A stretch of DNA of 7,723 bases from Candidatus Aenigmatarchaeota archaeon (GTDB lineage Archaea; Aenigmatarchaeota; Aenigmatarchaeia; PWEA01; B50-G16), in contig QMZU01000029.1 in NCBI GenBank assembly GCA_003663345.1, forward strand, positions 1-7,723, written 5' to 3'. Positions within the stretch are counted from its first letter, which is position 1. Every line of letters begins with the position of its first letter. Shown one piece after another: positions 1 through 4,703 of this stretch. A program made the translations under genes and the position numbers. Below the pieces are notes generated by a model. The model was not told the origin of the DNA and made no database searches. It saw only the letters and a program-made list of their open reading frames with translations.

Positions 1-668
1 CTCATCAGAACTATCAGTGGGAAGTTCTGGAGGTTCGCAAATGATATCACCAGTAATCCATCCTTCTTTCTCGAGATGGTGTGTCTCTGGCCCCAGCCCC
101 TTCTCTCACTGTTCAATCTTATGGACTGCTCAACATTTCCCGAACCCTTCTTCTCAAGTACCATTTTATTTGCTGCCAGCTCCTCCACCAGAACCAGCAC
201 CCTCTCGGTCCCGTTGACTATGAAGTAACCACCTGGATCATCAGGGTCCTCACCAGCCCTTACCAGCTCCTCCCTGCTCATCTTCGAGAGAGGACAGATG
301 TCAGATTTTACCATTACCGGAAGTTCGCCTATCTTCACCTCGGCGGTCTCCTGCTCAAAACCATCAGCGGTTGGTGTCATCTCCAGGAATATCGGAGCAG
401 CATAAGTGAGGTCCCTTATCCTTGCCTCCATTGGAAGGATGTTCCTCAGTGAACCATCACCTTCCTTTACAGAGGGTTGACCAACTCTCACCCTGCCGAG
501 TTTCACTCTGAAATCTCCAAGTTTTTCAGATTCCGGTCTTATCTCCCCTATCTCATCTATAATCTGCTGGAGGGTGTTGTATATGAAATTGTTATAACTC
601 TCTATCTGATACTTGACGAAACCCTTCTCCATAGCAAAGGCTCTAAAGAGTTCCTGGAATCTGTTCAT
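1..668 (-). CDS. rpoB: DNA-directed RNA polymerase subunit B (N-terminal part, partial)
   Basis: The first 222 codons are visible and the rest runs off the left edge. The product is the N-terminal part of the second-largest subunit of archaeal RNA polymerase (protrusion and lobe region, RPB2-like). The frame is open throughout. Recognisable stretches are [20 protein letters not shown] (residues about 64-83), then [17 protein letters not shown], and the hallmark [16 protein letters not shown] (about 144-159). The ATG at 668-666 overlaps the rpoH TGA as ATGA, so the two genes are translationally coupled. rpoH followed by rpoB is the usual archaeal order. Whether rpoB is one gene or split into B'' and B' cannot be judged here. 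Very confident of the family. Confidence 0.96.
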   Translation of the reverse strand, partial: MNRFQELFRAFAMEKGFVKYQIESYNNFIYNTLQQIIDEIGEIRPESEKLGDFRVKLGRVRVGQPSVKEGDGSLRNILPMEARIRDLTYAAPIFLEMTPTADGFEQETAEVKIGELPVMVKSDICPLSKMSREELVRAGEDPDDPGGYFIVNGTERVLVLVEELAANKMVLEKKGSGNVEQSIRLNSERRGWGQRHTISRKKDGLLVISFANLQNFPLIVLM

Positions 669-907
669 CCCTCCACCACCAACCTATAATATATACTCTC
701 ACCAGCCGTGGGACTTTTTCTGGTTATCTTCAGGACATCCCCCGGCTTTGCACCGATCTCCTTCACCGCAGGGTCCCTTGTGAATATCTTGGGAAGCTGG
801 ACCTCCTTGATATTGAGGGATTCCAGGAGTTTCTTTTTCTCTTCCGGAGAAAGAACCTCGTGCTTTGGCACCATCACGTGATCCGTAACCTTGAACTCCT
901 TCACCAT
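665..907 (-). CDS. rpoH: DNA-directed RNA polymerase subunit H (Rpb5 C-terminal-like)
   Basis: This is an 80-residue protein, the usual length for archaeal RpoH, which matches the C-terminal domain of eukaryotic Rpb5 and sits in the lower jaw of RNA polymerase. Family marks are [22 protein letters not shown] near the N-terminus, then the [20 protein letters not shown] core and the C-terminal [11 protein letters not shown]. The frame stays open far upstream to 1036, but that part lies inside tRNA-Lys and is not coding. The ATG at 907 has GAGGT about 9 nt upstream. The gene starts 23 nt after the CCA of tRNA-Lys with no clear TATA box between, so it is probably transcribed together with that tRNA. 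Its TGA overlaps the rpoB ATG. Confidence 0.96.
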   Translation of the reverse strand: MVKEFKVTDHVMVPKHEVLSPEEKKKLLESLNIKEVQLPKIFTRDPAVKEIGAKPGDVLKITRKSPTAGESIYYRLVVEG

Positions 908-947
908 CTTACAACCTCGGGACCGCACTTTGGTGGGCTCGACGGGA

Positions 948-1000
948 TTCCCTCCCCATCGGCACGGATGGGTTGATAAGGGCGGGGAAGGCGCCCTTAT
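948..1000 (-). repeat. T-loop intron (59/60) of tRNA-Lys, member of a shared intron family
   Basis: This 53-nt insertion separates TTCAAA (54-59) from T60. It holds a 9-bp hairpin ATAAGGGCG/CGCCCTTAT with a 7-nt loop, then a second hairpin CCCATC/GATGGG with loop CGTGCC, then a purine-rich tail. A relaxed BHB can be drawn: T54-T55-C56 pair with GGG of the tail (two wobbles), bulge with A58-A59|A, bulge AA|T60, and the T-stem as outer helix. The 53 nt plus the flanking CGGGTTCAAA match the tRNA-Asp copy at 54 of 55 positions up to GATGG; the tails differ. Confidence 0.9.
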
Positions 1001-1022
1001 TTTGAACCCGCGACTCCTGGGT

Positions 1023-1072
1023 CTCTTCCCTTTCATTCAGGCGGTGCCTGTCAAATCTTTTAACGGAACCGT
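1023..1072 (-). other. Anticodon-loop intron (37/38) of tRNA-Lys
   Basis: This 50-nt intron is at the canonical archaeal position. The BHB reads: outer helix CTGGG/CCCAG, central helix CTTT/GAAG (C-G, T-A, T-A, T·G), bulges TA|A and AG|A. Inside, CAGGC/GCCTG forms a 5-bp hairpin (1038-1050). The first 16 nt of the intron continue a perfect palindrome that starts at C32 (see findings). Confidence 0.93.
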
Positions 1073-1087
1073 TAAAAGCCCAGTACT

Positions 1088-1107
1088 CTTGGCTTCCCTC
1101 CGTGAAT
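1088..1107 (-). other. D-arm intron (22/23) of tRNA-Lys
   Basis: This 20-nt intron sits between G22 and A23. The BHB is clean: central helix TGGT/GCCA, symmetric bulges AG|A and AG|A, and a short inner hairpin TTC/GAA. Removing it restores the D-stem ACTC/GAGT, which cannot form in the unspliced gene. The non-canonical position is rare outside a few archaeal groups. Confidence 0.9.
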
Positions 1108-1155
1108 CTACCAGACTGAGTTACGAGCCCAGATATAACCAATTGAATCCTCCTT

Positions 1156-1170
1156 CATATTTAAATACTT
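1156..1170 (-). promoter_or_regulatory. Probable TATA box of tRNA-Lys (and rpoH-rpoB)
   Basis: The minus strand reads AAGTATTTAAATATG, with palindromic TATTTAAATA centred about 32 bp before the tRNA-Lys 5' end, a normal distance for an archaeal TATA box with a few-nt leader. It lies in the 49-bp gap behind tRNA-Asp. As no other promoter is seen before rpoH, it may also drive the RNA polymerase genes. Confidence 0.65.
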
Positions 1171-1196
1171 TTCTGTTATTGGCGCCGCGACCGGGA

Positions 1197-1251
1197 CTTT
1201 CCACCACCATCGGCACGGATGGGTTTATAAGGGCGGGGAAGGCGCCCTTAT
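1197..1251 (-). repeat. T-loop intron (59/60) of tRNA-Asp, member of the shared intron family
   Basis: This 55-nt intron is nearly identical to the tRNA-Lys T-loop intron: the first hairpin ATAAGGGCG/CGCCCTTAT and its 7-nt loop are the same, then one C-to-A change, then AACCCATCCGTGCCGATGG is shared. The tail TGGTGGAAAG is its own. Tail nucleotides GAA pair with T54-T55-C56, and AG|T forms the 3' bulge. Removing it closes the T-stem CCGGG/CCCGG. Confidence 0.9.
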
Positions 1252-1272
1252 TTTGAACCCGGGTCTGAGCCT

Positions 1273-1286
1273 TTCCGTATGTGATT
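1273..1286 (-). other. Very short anticodon-loop intron (37/38) of tRNA-Asp
   Basis: Only 14 nt long. The BHB is complete: outer helix GAGCC/GGCTC, central helix CTGT/ACGG (one G·T), bulges CG|A and AA|A, with just ATCACAT as the inner loop. Removal restores the 7-nt anticodon loop CTGTCGA. Confidence 0.93.
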
Positions 1287-1353
1287 CGACAGGGCTCAAT
1301 GCTGGGCCACTACACCATCGCGGCATCTTTGTAACCATGTAATAATACTACTT

Positions 1354-1369
1354 CTTTAAAAACCTTTCC
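1354..1369 (-). promoter_or_regulatory. BRE/TATA promoter of tRNA-Asp
   Basis: The minus strand reads GGAAAGGTTTTTAAAG, with the TATA part centred about 34 bp before the tRNA 5' end. The block GAAAGGTTTWWAAAG is shared with the 5S rRNA promoter, which supports both calls. Confidence 0.75.
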
Positions 1370-1393
1370 CCGAGCCCTTCTTGAACATGATAG

Positions 1394-1508
1394 TGCTGGC
1401 AGCGTCCCAGGTTTCCCGACTGGGTCAGTACTCCCTGGATCGCTGGAGGACTTTACTTCCGTGTTCGGGATGGGAACGGGTGTTTCCCCTCCGCTATGGC
1501 CGCCAGCA
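1394..1508 (-). rRNA. rrf: 5S ribosomal RNA
   Basis: The minus strand holds the universal 5S core CCCGTTCCCATCCCGAACAC followed by GGAAGTAAAG. The ends pair in helix I: TGCTGGCGGC at the 5' end with GCTGCCAGCA at the 3' end (10 bp, one G·T). Length about 115 nt, within the archaeal range. No 16S or 23S sequence lies in the window, so this 5S gene is either unlinked from the rRNA operon or at its very edge; its own promoter favours unlinked. Ends are set by helix I and may be off by 1-3 nt. Confidence 0.97.
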
Positions 1509-1528
1509 AGAAGTATATCATGTGGAAA

Positions 1529-1544
1529 CTTTTTAAACCTTTCG
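1529..1544 (-). promoter_or_regulatory. BRE/TATA promoter of 5S rRNA
   Basis: The minus strand reads CGAAAGGTTTAAAAAG. The TATA part is centred about 25 bp before the 5S 5' end, the exact spacing expected for archaeal transcription start at the first rRNA base. The purine-rich CGAAAGG before it fits a BRE. Confidence 0.8.
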
Positions 1545-1627
1545 CCATGTGCTTCATTCTAAAATTTAAATTCGGAGCCAGCCAATACTCGGTTATGGAT
1601 AAAAAGCCTCCTCTTTACTCAGTTAAC

Positions 1628-1636
1628 TTTATATTC
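1628..1636 (+). promoter_or_regulatory. Probable TATA box of the nucleotidyltransferase/HEPN pair
   Basis: TTTATATTC is centred about 25 bp before the ATG at 1657. Transcription would then start at or next to the A of the start codon, a leaderless mRNA; there is no Shine-Dalgarno sequence before this ATG, in agreement. The box overlaps the first palindromic site. Confidence 0.6.
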
Positions 1637-1647
1637 ATAAGTGAATA
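1632..1647. promoter_or_regulatory. Palindromic operator-like site 1 (TATTCA-N4-TGAATA)
   Basis: Perfect inverted repeat TATTCA-TAAG-TGAATA that overlaps the TATA box and lies before the gene for a winged-helix protein. The same half-sites with the same spacing recur exactly 20 bp downstream. Binding of a dimer here would block TBP/TFB access, so autorepression is the likely job. Inferred from position and symmetry only. Confidence 0.6.
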
Positions 1648-1651
1648 AATC

Positions 1652-1667
1652 TATTCATGAATGAATA
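1652..1667. promoter_or_regulatory. Palindromic operator-like site 2 (TATTCA-N4-TGAATA)
   Basis: Inverted repeat TATTCAT-GA-ATGAATA, 7 bp per arm, containing the same TATTCA-N4-TGAATA core as site 1, shifted by 20 bp (about two helical turns, same DNA face). It covers the start codon at 1657 and the predicted transcription start. Confidence 0.6.
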
Positions 1668-2289
1668 TAACTGGTTTTTCAGATTGGTCACCCCCGAAAG
1701 ACTCAATATAATAAGAACTCTCCTGAATTTCCCGAAACGTGAATGGAGCATCTCCGACTTGGCTGAAGAATCAGACTCATCATATGCAACCACGTGGAGA
1801 TGTGTTAGAGACCTTGAAAATTACGGAATCATAAGGTCAAACATGATAGGGAAAACAAGGGTGTTCTCGCTTGTAGAAAACAACCCATACCTTCAGCAGA
1901 TAAAAACATTTCTGAAAACCAGCACAACCCCAGTAATAAATTTAATGAGGGGTTTCGCCCGTGAGATGTCAAAAAAATTCCCCCAGATAAAAACGGTTAT
2001 ACTCTTCGGCTCATATGCAAGAGGCACGGCAAAACCTGAGAGTGACGTTGATATACTTATTCTGACCAGATCAAAAATCCCTGAAGAGATTGAAAAGAGA
2101 ATCTCAGAATACTGTTCCAGAAAGAGTACGGTTATAGGAAGGAAAATAATGCCGGATATCATGAGTACCGGAGAGTTCAGGAGAATGGTCAGAGAAGGGG
2201 ATGAATTCGCCATGAACATCCAGAAGGAAGGAGTTGTTTTGTATGGCTCTTCCAGAGGATCATCTCAAACAGTCAGAATACTGGCTTAA
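1657..2289 (+). CDS. Winged-helix domain fused to MNT-type minimal nucleotidyltransferase (antitoxin-like)
   Basis: This 210-residue protein has two parts. Residues about 8-75 look like a winged helix-turn-helix (TPERLNIIRTLLNF, SISDLAEESDSSYATTWRCV, wing near GKTRVFSLV). Residues about 92-197 are a minimal nucleotidyltransferase: FGSYARGTAKPESDVDILI holds the G-S motif (118-119) and metal-binding D130 and D132; D167 is the likely third carboxylate. In MNT/HEPN modules the MNT partner adds nucleotides to the HEPN RNase or otherwise neutralises it; that role is family knowledge, not shown here. The HEPN-like gene follows and overlaps the end. The MNT fold normally ends near GVVLYG, so the last 13 residues are a tail read through the start of the next gene. 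DNA is visibly richer in A+T than the flanking ribosomal genes, suggesting acquisition. Confidence 0.88.
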   Translation: MNEYNWFFRLVTPERLNIIRTLLNFPKREWSISDLAEESDSSYATTWRCVRDLENYGIIRSNMIGKTRVFSLVENNPYLQQIKTFLKTSTTPVINLMRGFAREMSKKFPQIKTVILFGSYARGTAKPESDVDILILTRSKIPEEIEKRISEYCSRKSTVIGRKIMPDIMSTGEFRRMVREGDEFAMNIQKEGVVLYGSSRGSSQTVRILA

Positions 2290-2632
2290 AGTAGCGGAGT
2301 TTTTGGAAAAACTGCCAGAGAGGGATGAGAACAAAAATACCGTTATAGCGGCCCTGGCCATACATTCCGCTATCAAATCGTGTGATGCCCTATCACTGAA
2401 ATACATAGGAAGGACACCTTCAAGGCATGATCAGGCTGTTGAACTATTCAAACATATGGTAACAAAGGGGCTCATTCCTCCAGAATATACAGGTCTCAGA
2501 AAAAAGTTGGATATGATGATAAAGAAGAAATCCGCTGCTGATTACCATGCGGAATTCTTCTCTCTGAATGATGCCAGAAATTTTCTTTCTATTGCCAGAA
2601 AACTTATAGAACTGGCCAAGAGATTGATATGA
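2243..2632 (+). CDS. HEPN-domain-like protein (putative RNase toxin of an MNT/HEPN pair)
   Basis: This 129-residue, mostly helical protein follows the nucleotidyltransferase. HEPN proteins are small four-helix dimers with an R-x4-6-H active site; here R57-TPSR-H62 fits (R-x4-H), just after the helix HSAIKSCDALSLKYIGR, which resembles the HAA..AADAL helix of HEPN families. The last part (from about residue 98) is a long amphipathic helix with ARNFLSIARKLIELAKR. The ATG at 2243 was chosen because GGAAGGAG ends 9 nt before it; a TTG at 2234 touches that Shine-Dalgarno and cannot use it. The start lies 47 nt inside the previous gene, so the two are likely translationally coupled. Toxicity is inferred from the pairing; a housekeeping RNA-related role is possible. 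The gene ends 7 bp before the convergent membrane protein gene. Confidence 0.72.
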   Translation: MALPEDHLKQSEYWLKVAEFLEKLPERDENKNTVIAALAIHSAIKSCDALSLKYIGRTPSRHDQAVELFKHMVTKGLIPPEYTGLRKKLDMMIKKKSAADYHAEFFSLNDARNFLSIARKLIELAKRLI

Positions 2633-2639
2633 ATGTGAA

Positions 2640-4040
2640 TCACTTCTTCCCTGAAACACTCACCTTAACTATATCCGACTTCTCCCTGAACTTTCTGCCC
2701 TTGTCTGTTTTGACTGTCATTATAGCTCTCGGGAGTCTGAAGAAATCAACCGCATCAACGAGCATCTTTATCCTGTAGGTGAGTATCTTCTCATGCCCTG
2801 GTTTTATGTCACTCAACCTCCATATCAGCTCCGAACCCTTATCGGTTTTTCTTATCACCGGTCTGATGGTGTGGAACTTCTCCTCAATCTTCGCCAGTGA
2901 CGGGACGAAGTCCTTAACTATAACATTCTCCAGATGCGACCCAGTCCTGTTCTTTATCTCAAGAGTGACGGTGTATGCGCCTTTATCCCTCCTGCTCCTC
3001 TCCACACTCTTCTTTAACACCGGTTTCCTGACGAATGATATGAAGTTGTAAACTCCGTACCCGAACAACACCAGAAGTATGAACAATGGCCAGTAGTTTA
3101 TCTGGTACTCAACAGACTTCTCCTCCCCAGGGTTCAGCTCAACCCTCCATGTGTACCTGTTCCCTCCGTCTATGGGGGTGATTTCCGGATCACCGGATGC
3201 CGTTACCAGGTAAGCCCAGAGTCCCTTTATATCCTCGGTTATCTCAGCAACACTCTTGACATTCCCCTCATTCTTCACAAAGAACCTCTTCCATTCCGAG
3301 AGTATTGACTGATCCGATTCGGACCATTCCCTCACACTCTCTATCCCGTTTACTCTGAAACTCACAGTCTCCTTACCGAAACTTATCCCTGCCCCAACAA
3401 GTTCTATCTCCATCCTGTACCTTCCAGGCTCCTCATACTTACCAACAGGATACTCGAATTCAACCTTCTTCTTCGCACCCTCTTCAACACTGAAGACCTT
3501 GTCAAAACTCTTCACGTGGTTCCCGTCAGGCCCATAAAGATCCCCGTAAAGATGCATATCCTCAAAATCCTTCGTCCCGATGTTGGCAACATCAACACTT
3601 ATCCTGACCGTCTCCGTGGGATTGTAAGCAGGGCTCTGTATGCTCACACTTCTTATCTCAGCATTATACTCCTTCAGCACAGCCACACAGAGATCAAGAC
3701 TCTTCTTTATGGATGGATCGGTTGTTGAGAACAACAGGACCTCAAAGAAGTACGTGCCCGATTCTGTTCTTTCAGGAGGGTCAACATTGAACAGCACCAC
3801 GGCACTCTCCCCTGGCTCAAGTTCAACATAACTTGCATTGAATGATGTCCAGCTCCTGTACCTCCCCAAAGCTGTTATACCTATTATGTCCCTGAAGCTC
3901 TGGTCATTCGTGACCTTTATCTCGAACCTTCCAGGGGATACGGCACAGAAATTGGATGTGGATGTCTCAACCTGAATATCCGCCAGAGAAATTACTGGAA
4001 GAAGGAGTATCATCACTAAAATTGCCAGAAACCTCTTCAC
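2640..4040 (-). CDS. Membrane-anchored protein with Ig-like/NEW3-type extracellular domains and a cytoplasmic DUF11-like domain
   Basis: I do not recognise a specific gene. The 466-residue product starts with a signal peptide (RFLAILVMILLLPVISLA), then has beta-rich repeats of the NEW3/CARDB type: a first domain to about 123 with C32 and C118 that could form a disulfide, a second at about 130-230 (PTETVRISVDVANIG, EEPGRYRMEIELVG), and a third at about 245-315. One transmembrane helix (317-336, WPLFILLVLFGYGVYNFISF) is followed by basic residues, so the C-terminus should be inside the cell. The last domain (about 355-466) with LENVIVKDFVPS and WRLSDIKPGHEKILTYRI looks DUF11-like. GTG at 4040 is preferred because AGGGGTG lies 5 nt upstream; GTG at 4046 is in frame but abuts it. 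A TATA box precedes it. It could be an envelope or S-layer-associated protein. Confidence 0.75.
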   Translation of the reverse strand: MKRFLAILVMILLLPVISLADIQVETSTSNFCAVSPGRFEIKVTNDQSFRDIIGITALGRYRSWTSFNASYVELEPGESAVVLFNVDPPERTESGTYFFEVLLFSTTDPSIKKSLDLCVAVLKEYNAEIRSVSIQSPAYNPTETVRISVDVANIGTKDFEDMHLYGDLYGPDGNHVKSFDKVFSVEEGAKKKVEFEYPVGKYEEPGRYRMEIELVGAGISFGKETVSFRVNGIESVREWSESDQSILSEWKRFFVKNEGNVKSVAEITEDIKGLWAYLVTASGDPEITPIDGGNRYTWRVELNPGEEKSVEYQINYWPLFILLVLFGYGVYNFISFVRKPVLKKSVERSRRDKGAYTVTLEIKNRTGSHLENVIVKDFVPSLAKIEEKFHTIRPVIRKTDKGSELIWRLSDIKPGHEKILTYRIKMLVDAVDFFRLPRAIMTVKTDKGRKFREKSDIVKVSVSGKK

Positions 4041-4072
4041 TCTCACACCCCTTGTTAAGAGATGGCGGGGGA

Positions 4073-4085
4073 GTTATATAAATTT
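4073..4085 (-). promoter_or_regulatory. Probable TATA box of the membrane protein gene
   Basis: The minus strand reads AAATTTATATAAC in the short gap after rpoN, centred about 33-39 bp before the two candidate GTG starts. This suggests the membrane protein gene can be transcribed apart from the ribosomal operon. Confidence 0.6.
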
Positions 4086-4089
4086 AACC

Positions 4090-4284
4090 TCATCTCTTGA
4101 ACTTCATCACGTCATCTATGACATCCACGTGCGTGAGGAAGAGTGACCTGCAGCAGTACCTTTCCAGCCCAAGGTCATCCAGAGCCTTCTTCGGCTTCAC
4201 ACCCTTCCTGATCATCTCCTGGTATCTCTCCCAGAGATGTCCCACAGGTTTCCCGCAGCTTATACACCTGACAGGTATCATCAT
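4090..4284 (-). CDS. rpoN: DNA-directed RNA polymerase subunit N (Rpb10-like)
   Basis: A 64-residue zinc-binding subunit of archaeal RNA polymerase that helps the B and D subunits assemble. The family signature is complete: MMIPVRCISCGK at the N-terminus with C7 and C10, and LGLERYCCRSLFLTHVD with C44 and C45; these four cysteines hold the zinc. GAGGT lies 7 nt before the ATG at 4284, which is why that start is preferred; an ATG at 4290 in the same frame would add two residues and overlap the rps9 TAA by one base. In many euryarchaea rpoN is followed by rpoK, enolase and rps2; here the ribosomal run stops at rpoN. Confidence 0.96.
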   Translation of the reverse strand: MMIPVRCISCGKPVGHLWERYQEMIRKGVKPKKALDDLGLERYCCRSLFLTHVDVIDDVMKFKR

Positions 4285-4289
4285 CTCCA

Positions 4290-4703
4290 TTACCTCTTTG
4301 ACCTCTGCTTGTGCCTCCTCGGCCCCTGAGAGGAGCGGGAGGGTTTGTGTGGTTCGGTCCTCCTCCAGTCCACCTTGAGGAGGTTTTTATCATAATTCTC
4401 AAATATCTCCTTCAGCTTCGCATCACCGGTAAACTCCACGAGACCCAGAGCTATGGACTGTCTCGCGGCCTCCACCTGCCCGACCTTTCCACCACCTTTA
4501 ACCGTTATATCTATATCCACACCTTTTGCCACATCTCCTGCAAGGATAAGCGGCTCCTCCAACATCAACCTTAACATTTCACTCTCCAGCGCCTCCAGAG
4601 GAGCTCTGTTGAACCTGACCATACCCTTACCCTTTCTCACAATGGCCTTTGCAACAGCTAACTTTCTCTTCCCCACAACCATTACCTCTTTCTTTTTCTT
4701 CAT
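4290..4703 (-). CDS. rps9: Small-subunit ribosomal protein uS9
   Basis: A 137-residue protein of the 30S head whose C-terminal tail reaches the P-site tRNA. Family marks: VVGKRKLAVAKAIVRKGKGMVRFN near the start, GGGKVGQVEAARQSIALGL in the centre, and the basic end EPHKPSRSSQGPRRHKQRSKR. The ATG directly follows the rpl13 TAG, and the end of rpl13 supplies GGTGAT, a perfect match to the 16S anti-Shine-Dalgarno, 3 nt before the start. Nothing unusual. Confidence 0.97.
   Translation of the reverse strand: MKKKKEVMVVGKRKLAVAKAIVRKGKGMVRFNRAPLEALESEMLRLMLEEPLILAGDVAKGVDIDITVKGGGKVGQVEAARQSIALGLVEFTGDAKLKEIFENYDKNLLKVDWRRTEPHKPSRSSQGPRRHKQRSKR

Larger units (their letters stand above)
931..1130 (-). 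tRNA. tRNA-Lys (anticodon TTT), three introns
   Basis: The 200-nt gene gives a 77-nt tRNA once introns at 1088-1107 (20 nt), 1023-1072 (50 nt) and 948-1000 (53 nt) are removed. Acceptor stem: GGGCTCG pairs with CGAGCCC, discriminator A, encoded CCA. D-stem: ACTC/GAGT with loop AGTCTGGTA. Anticodon stem: CTGGG/CCCAG with loop CTTTTAA (anticodon at 1074-1076). Variable region GAGTC. T-arm: GCGGG-TTCAAAT-CCCGT. None of the three arms closes unless the introns are removed, which is strong internal proof. Intron positions are 22/23, 37/38 and 59/60. The gene has its own TATA box and lies just before rpoH. Confidence 0.95.
1180..1324 (-). tRNA. tRNA-Asp (anticodon GTC), two introns
   Basis: The 145-nt gene gives a 76-nt tRNA after introns at 1273-1286 (14 nt) and 1197-1251 (55 nt) are removed. 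Acceptor: GCCGCGA/TCGCGGC, discriminator G, encoded CCA. D-stem GTGT/GCAT with G·T pairs, loop AGTGGCCCA. Anticodon stem GAGCC/GGCTC with loop CTGTCGA (anticodon at 1288-1290). T-arm CCGGG-TTCAAAT-CCCGG. G10-T25 and the discriminator G fit archaeal tRNA-Asp. It lies between 5S rRNA and tRNA-Lys with its own TATA box; co-transcription with 5S cannot be excluded because no terminator is seen in between. Confidence 0.95.

Noticed and set aside
908..1036. N-terminal extension of RpoH (and at 5459-5572 of eL18), both containing similar IRAP-x-PPLSTHP peptides
   Set aside because: The likeness comes from the homologous tRNA T-loop introns being open in the same frame. Both stretches are tRNA genes, and family length and Shine-Dalgarno positions support the short starts.
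1023..1072. C/D-box or H/ACA guide RNA inside the Lys or Leu anticodon introns
   Set aside because: CTGA in the Lys intron and ATGATAG in the Leu intron recall box D and box C, but neither intron has a complete, properly spaced set of boxes.
948..1251. The repeated sequence as a CRISPR or a mobile element of the MITE type
   Set aside because: Only two copies lie close together, each exactly at tRNA position 59/60, with no spacer regularity, no terminal inverted repeats and no target duplication. Exact removal restores the T-arm, so intron is the better account.
891..1256. Plus-strand open frame of 121 codons across the tRNA region
   Set aside because: It lies opposite two tRNA genes and has no recognisable protein features.
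2633..2660. Terminator between the convergent HEPN-like and membrane protein genes
   Set aside because: The 7-bp gap has no T-run and no hairpin on either strand; any termination signal would have to lie inside the coding regions.
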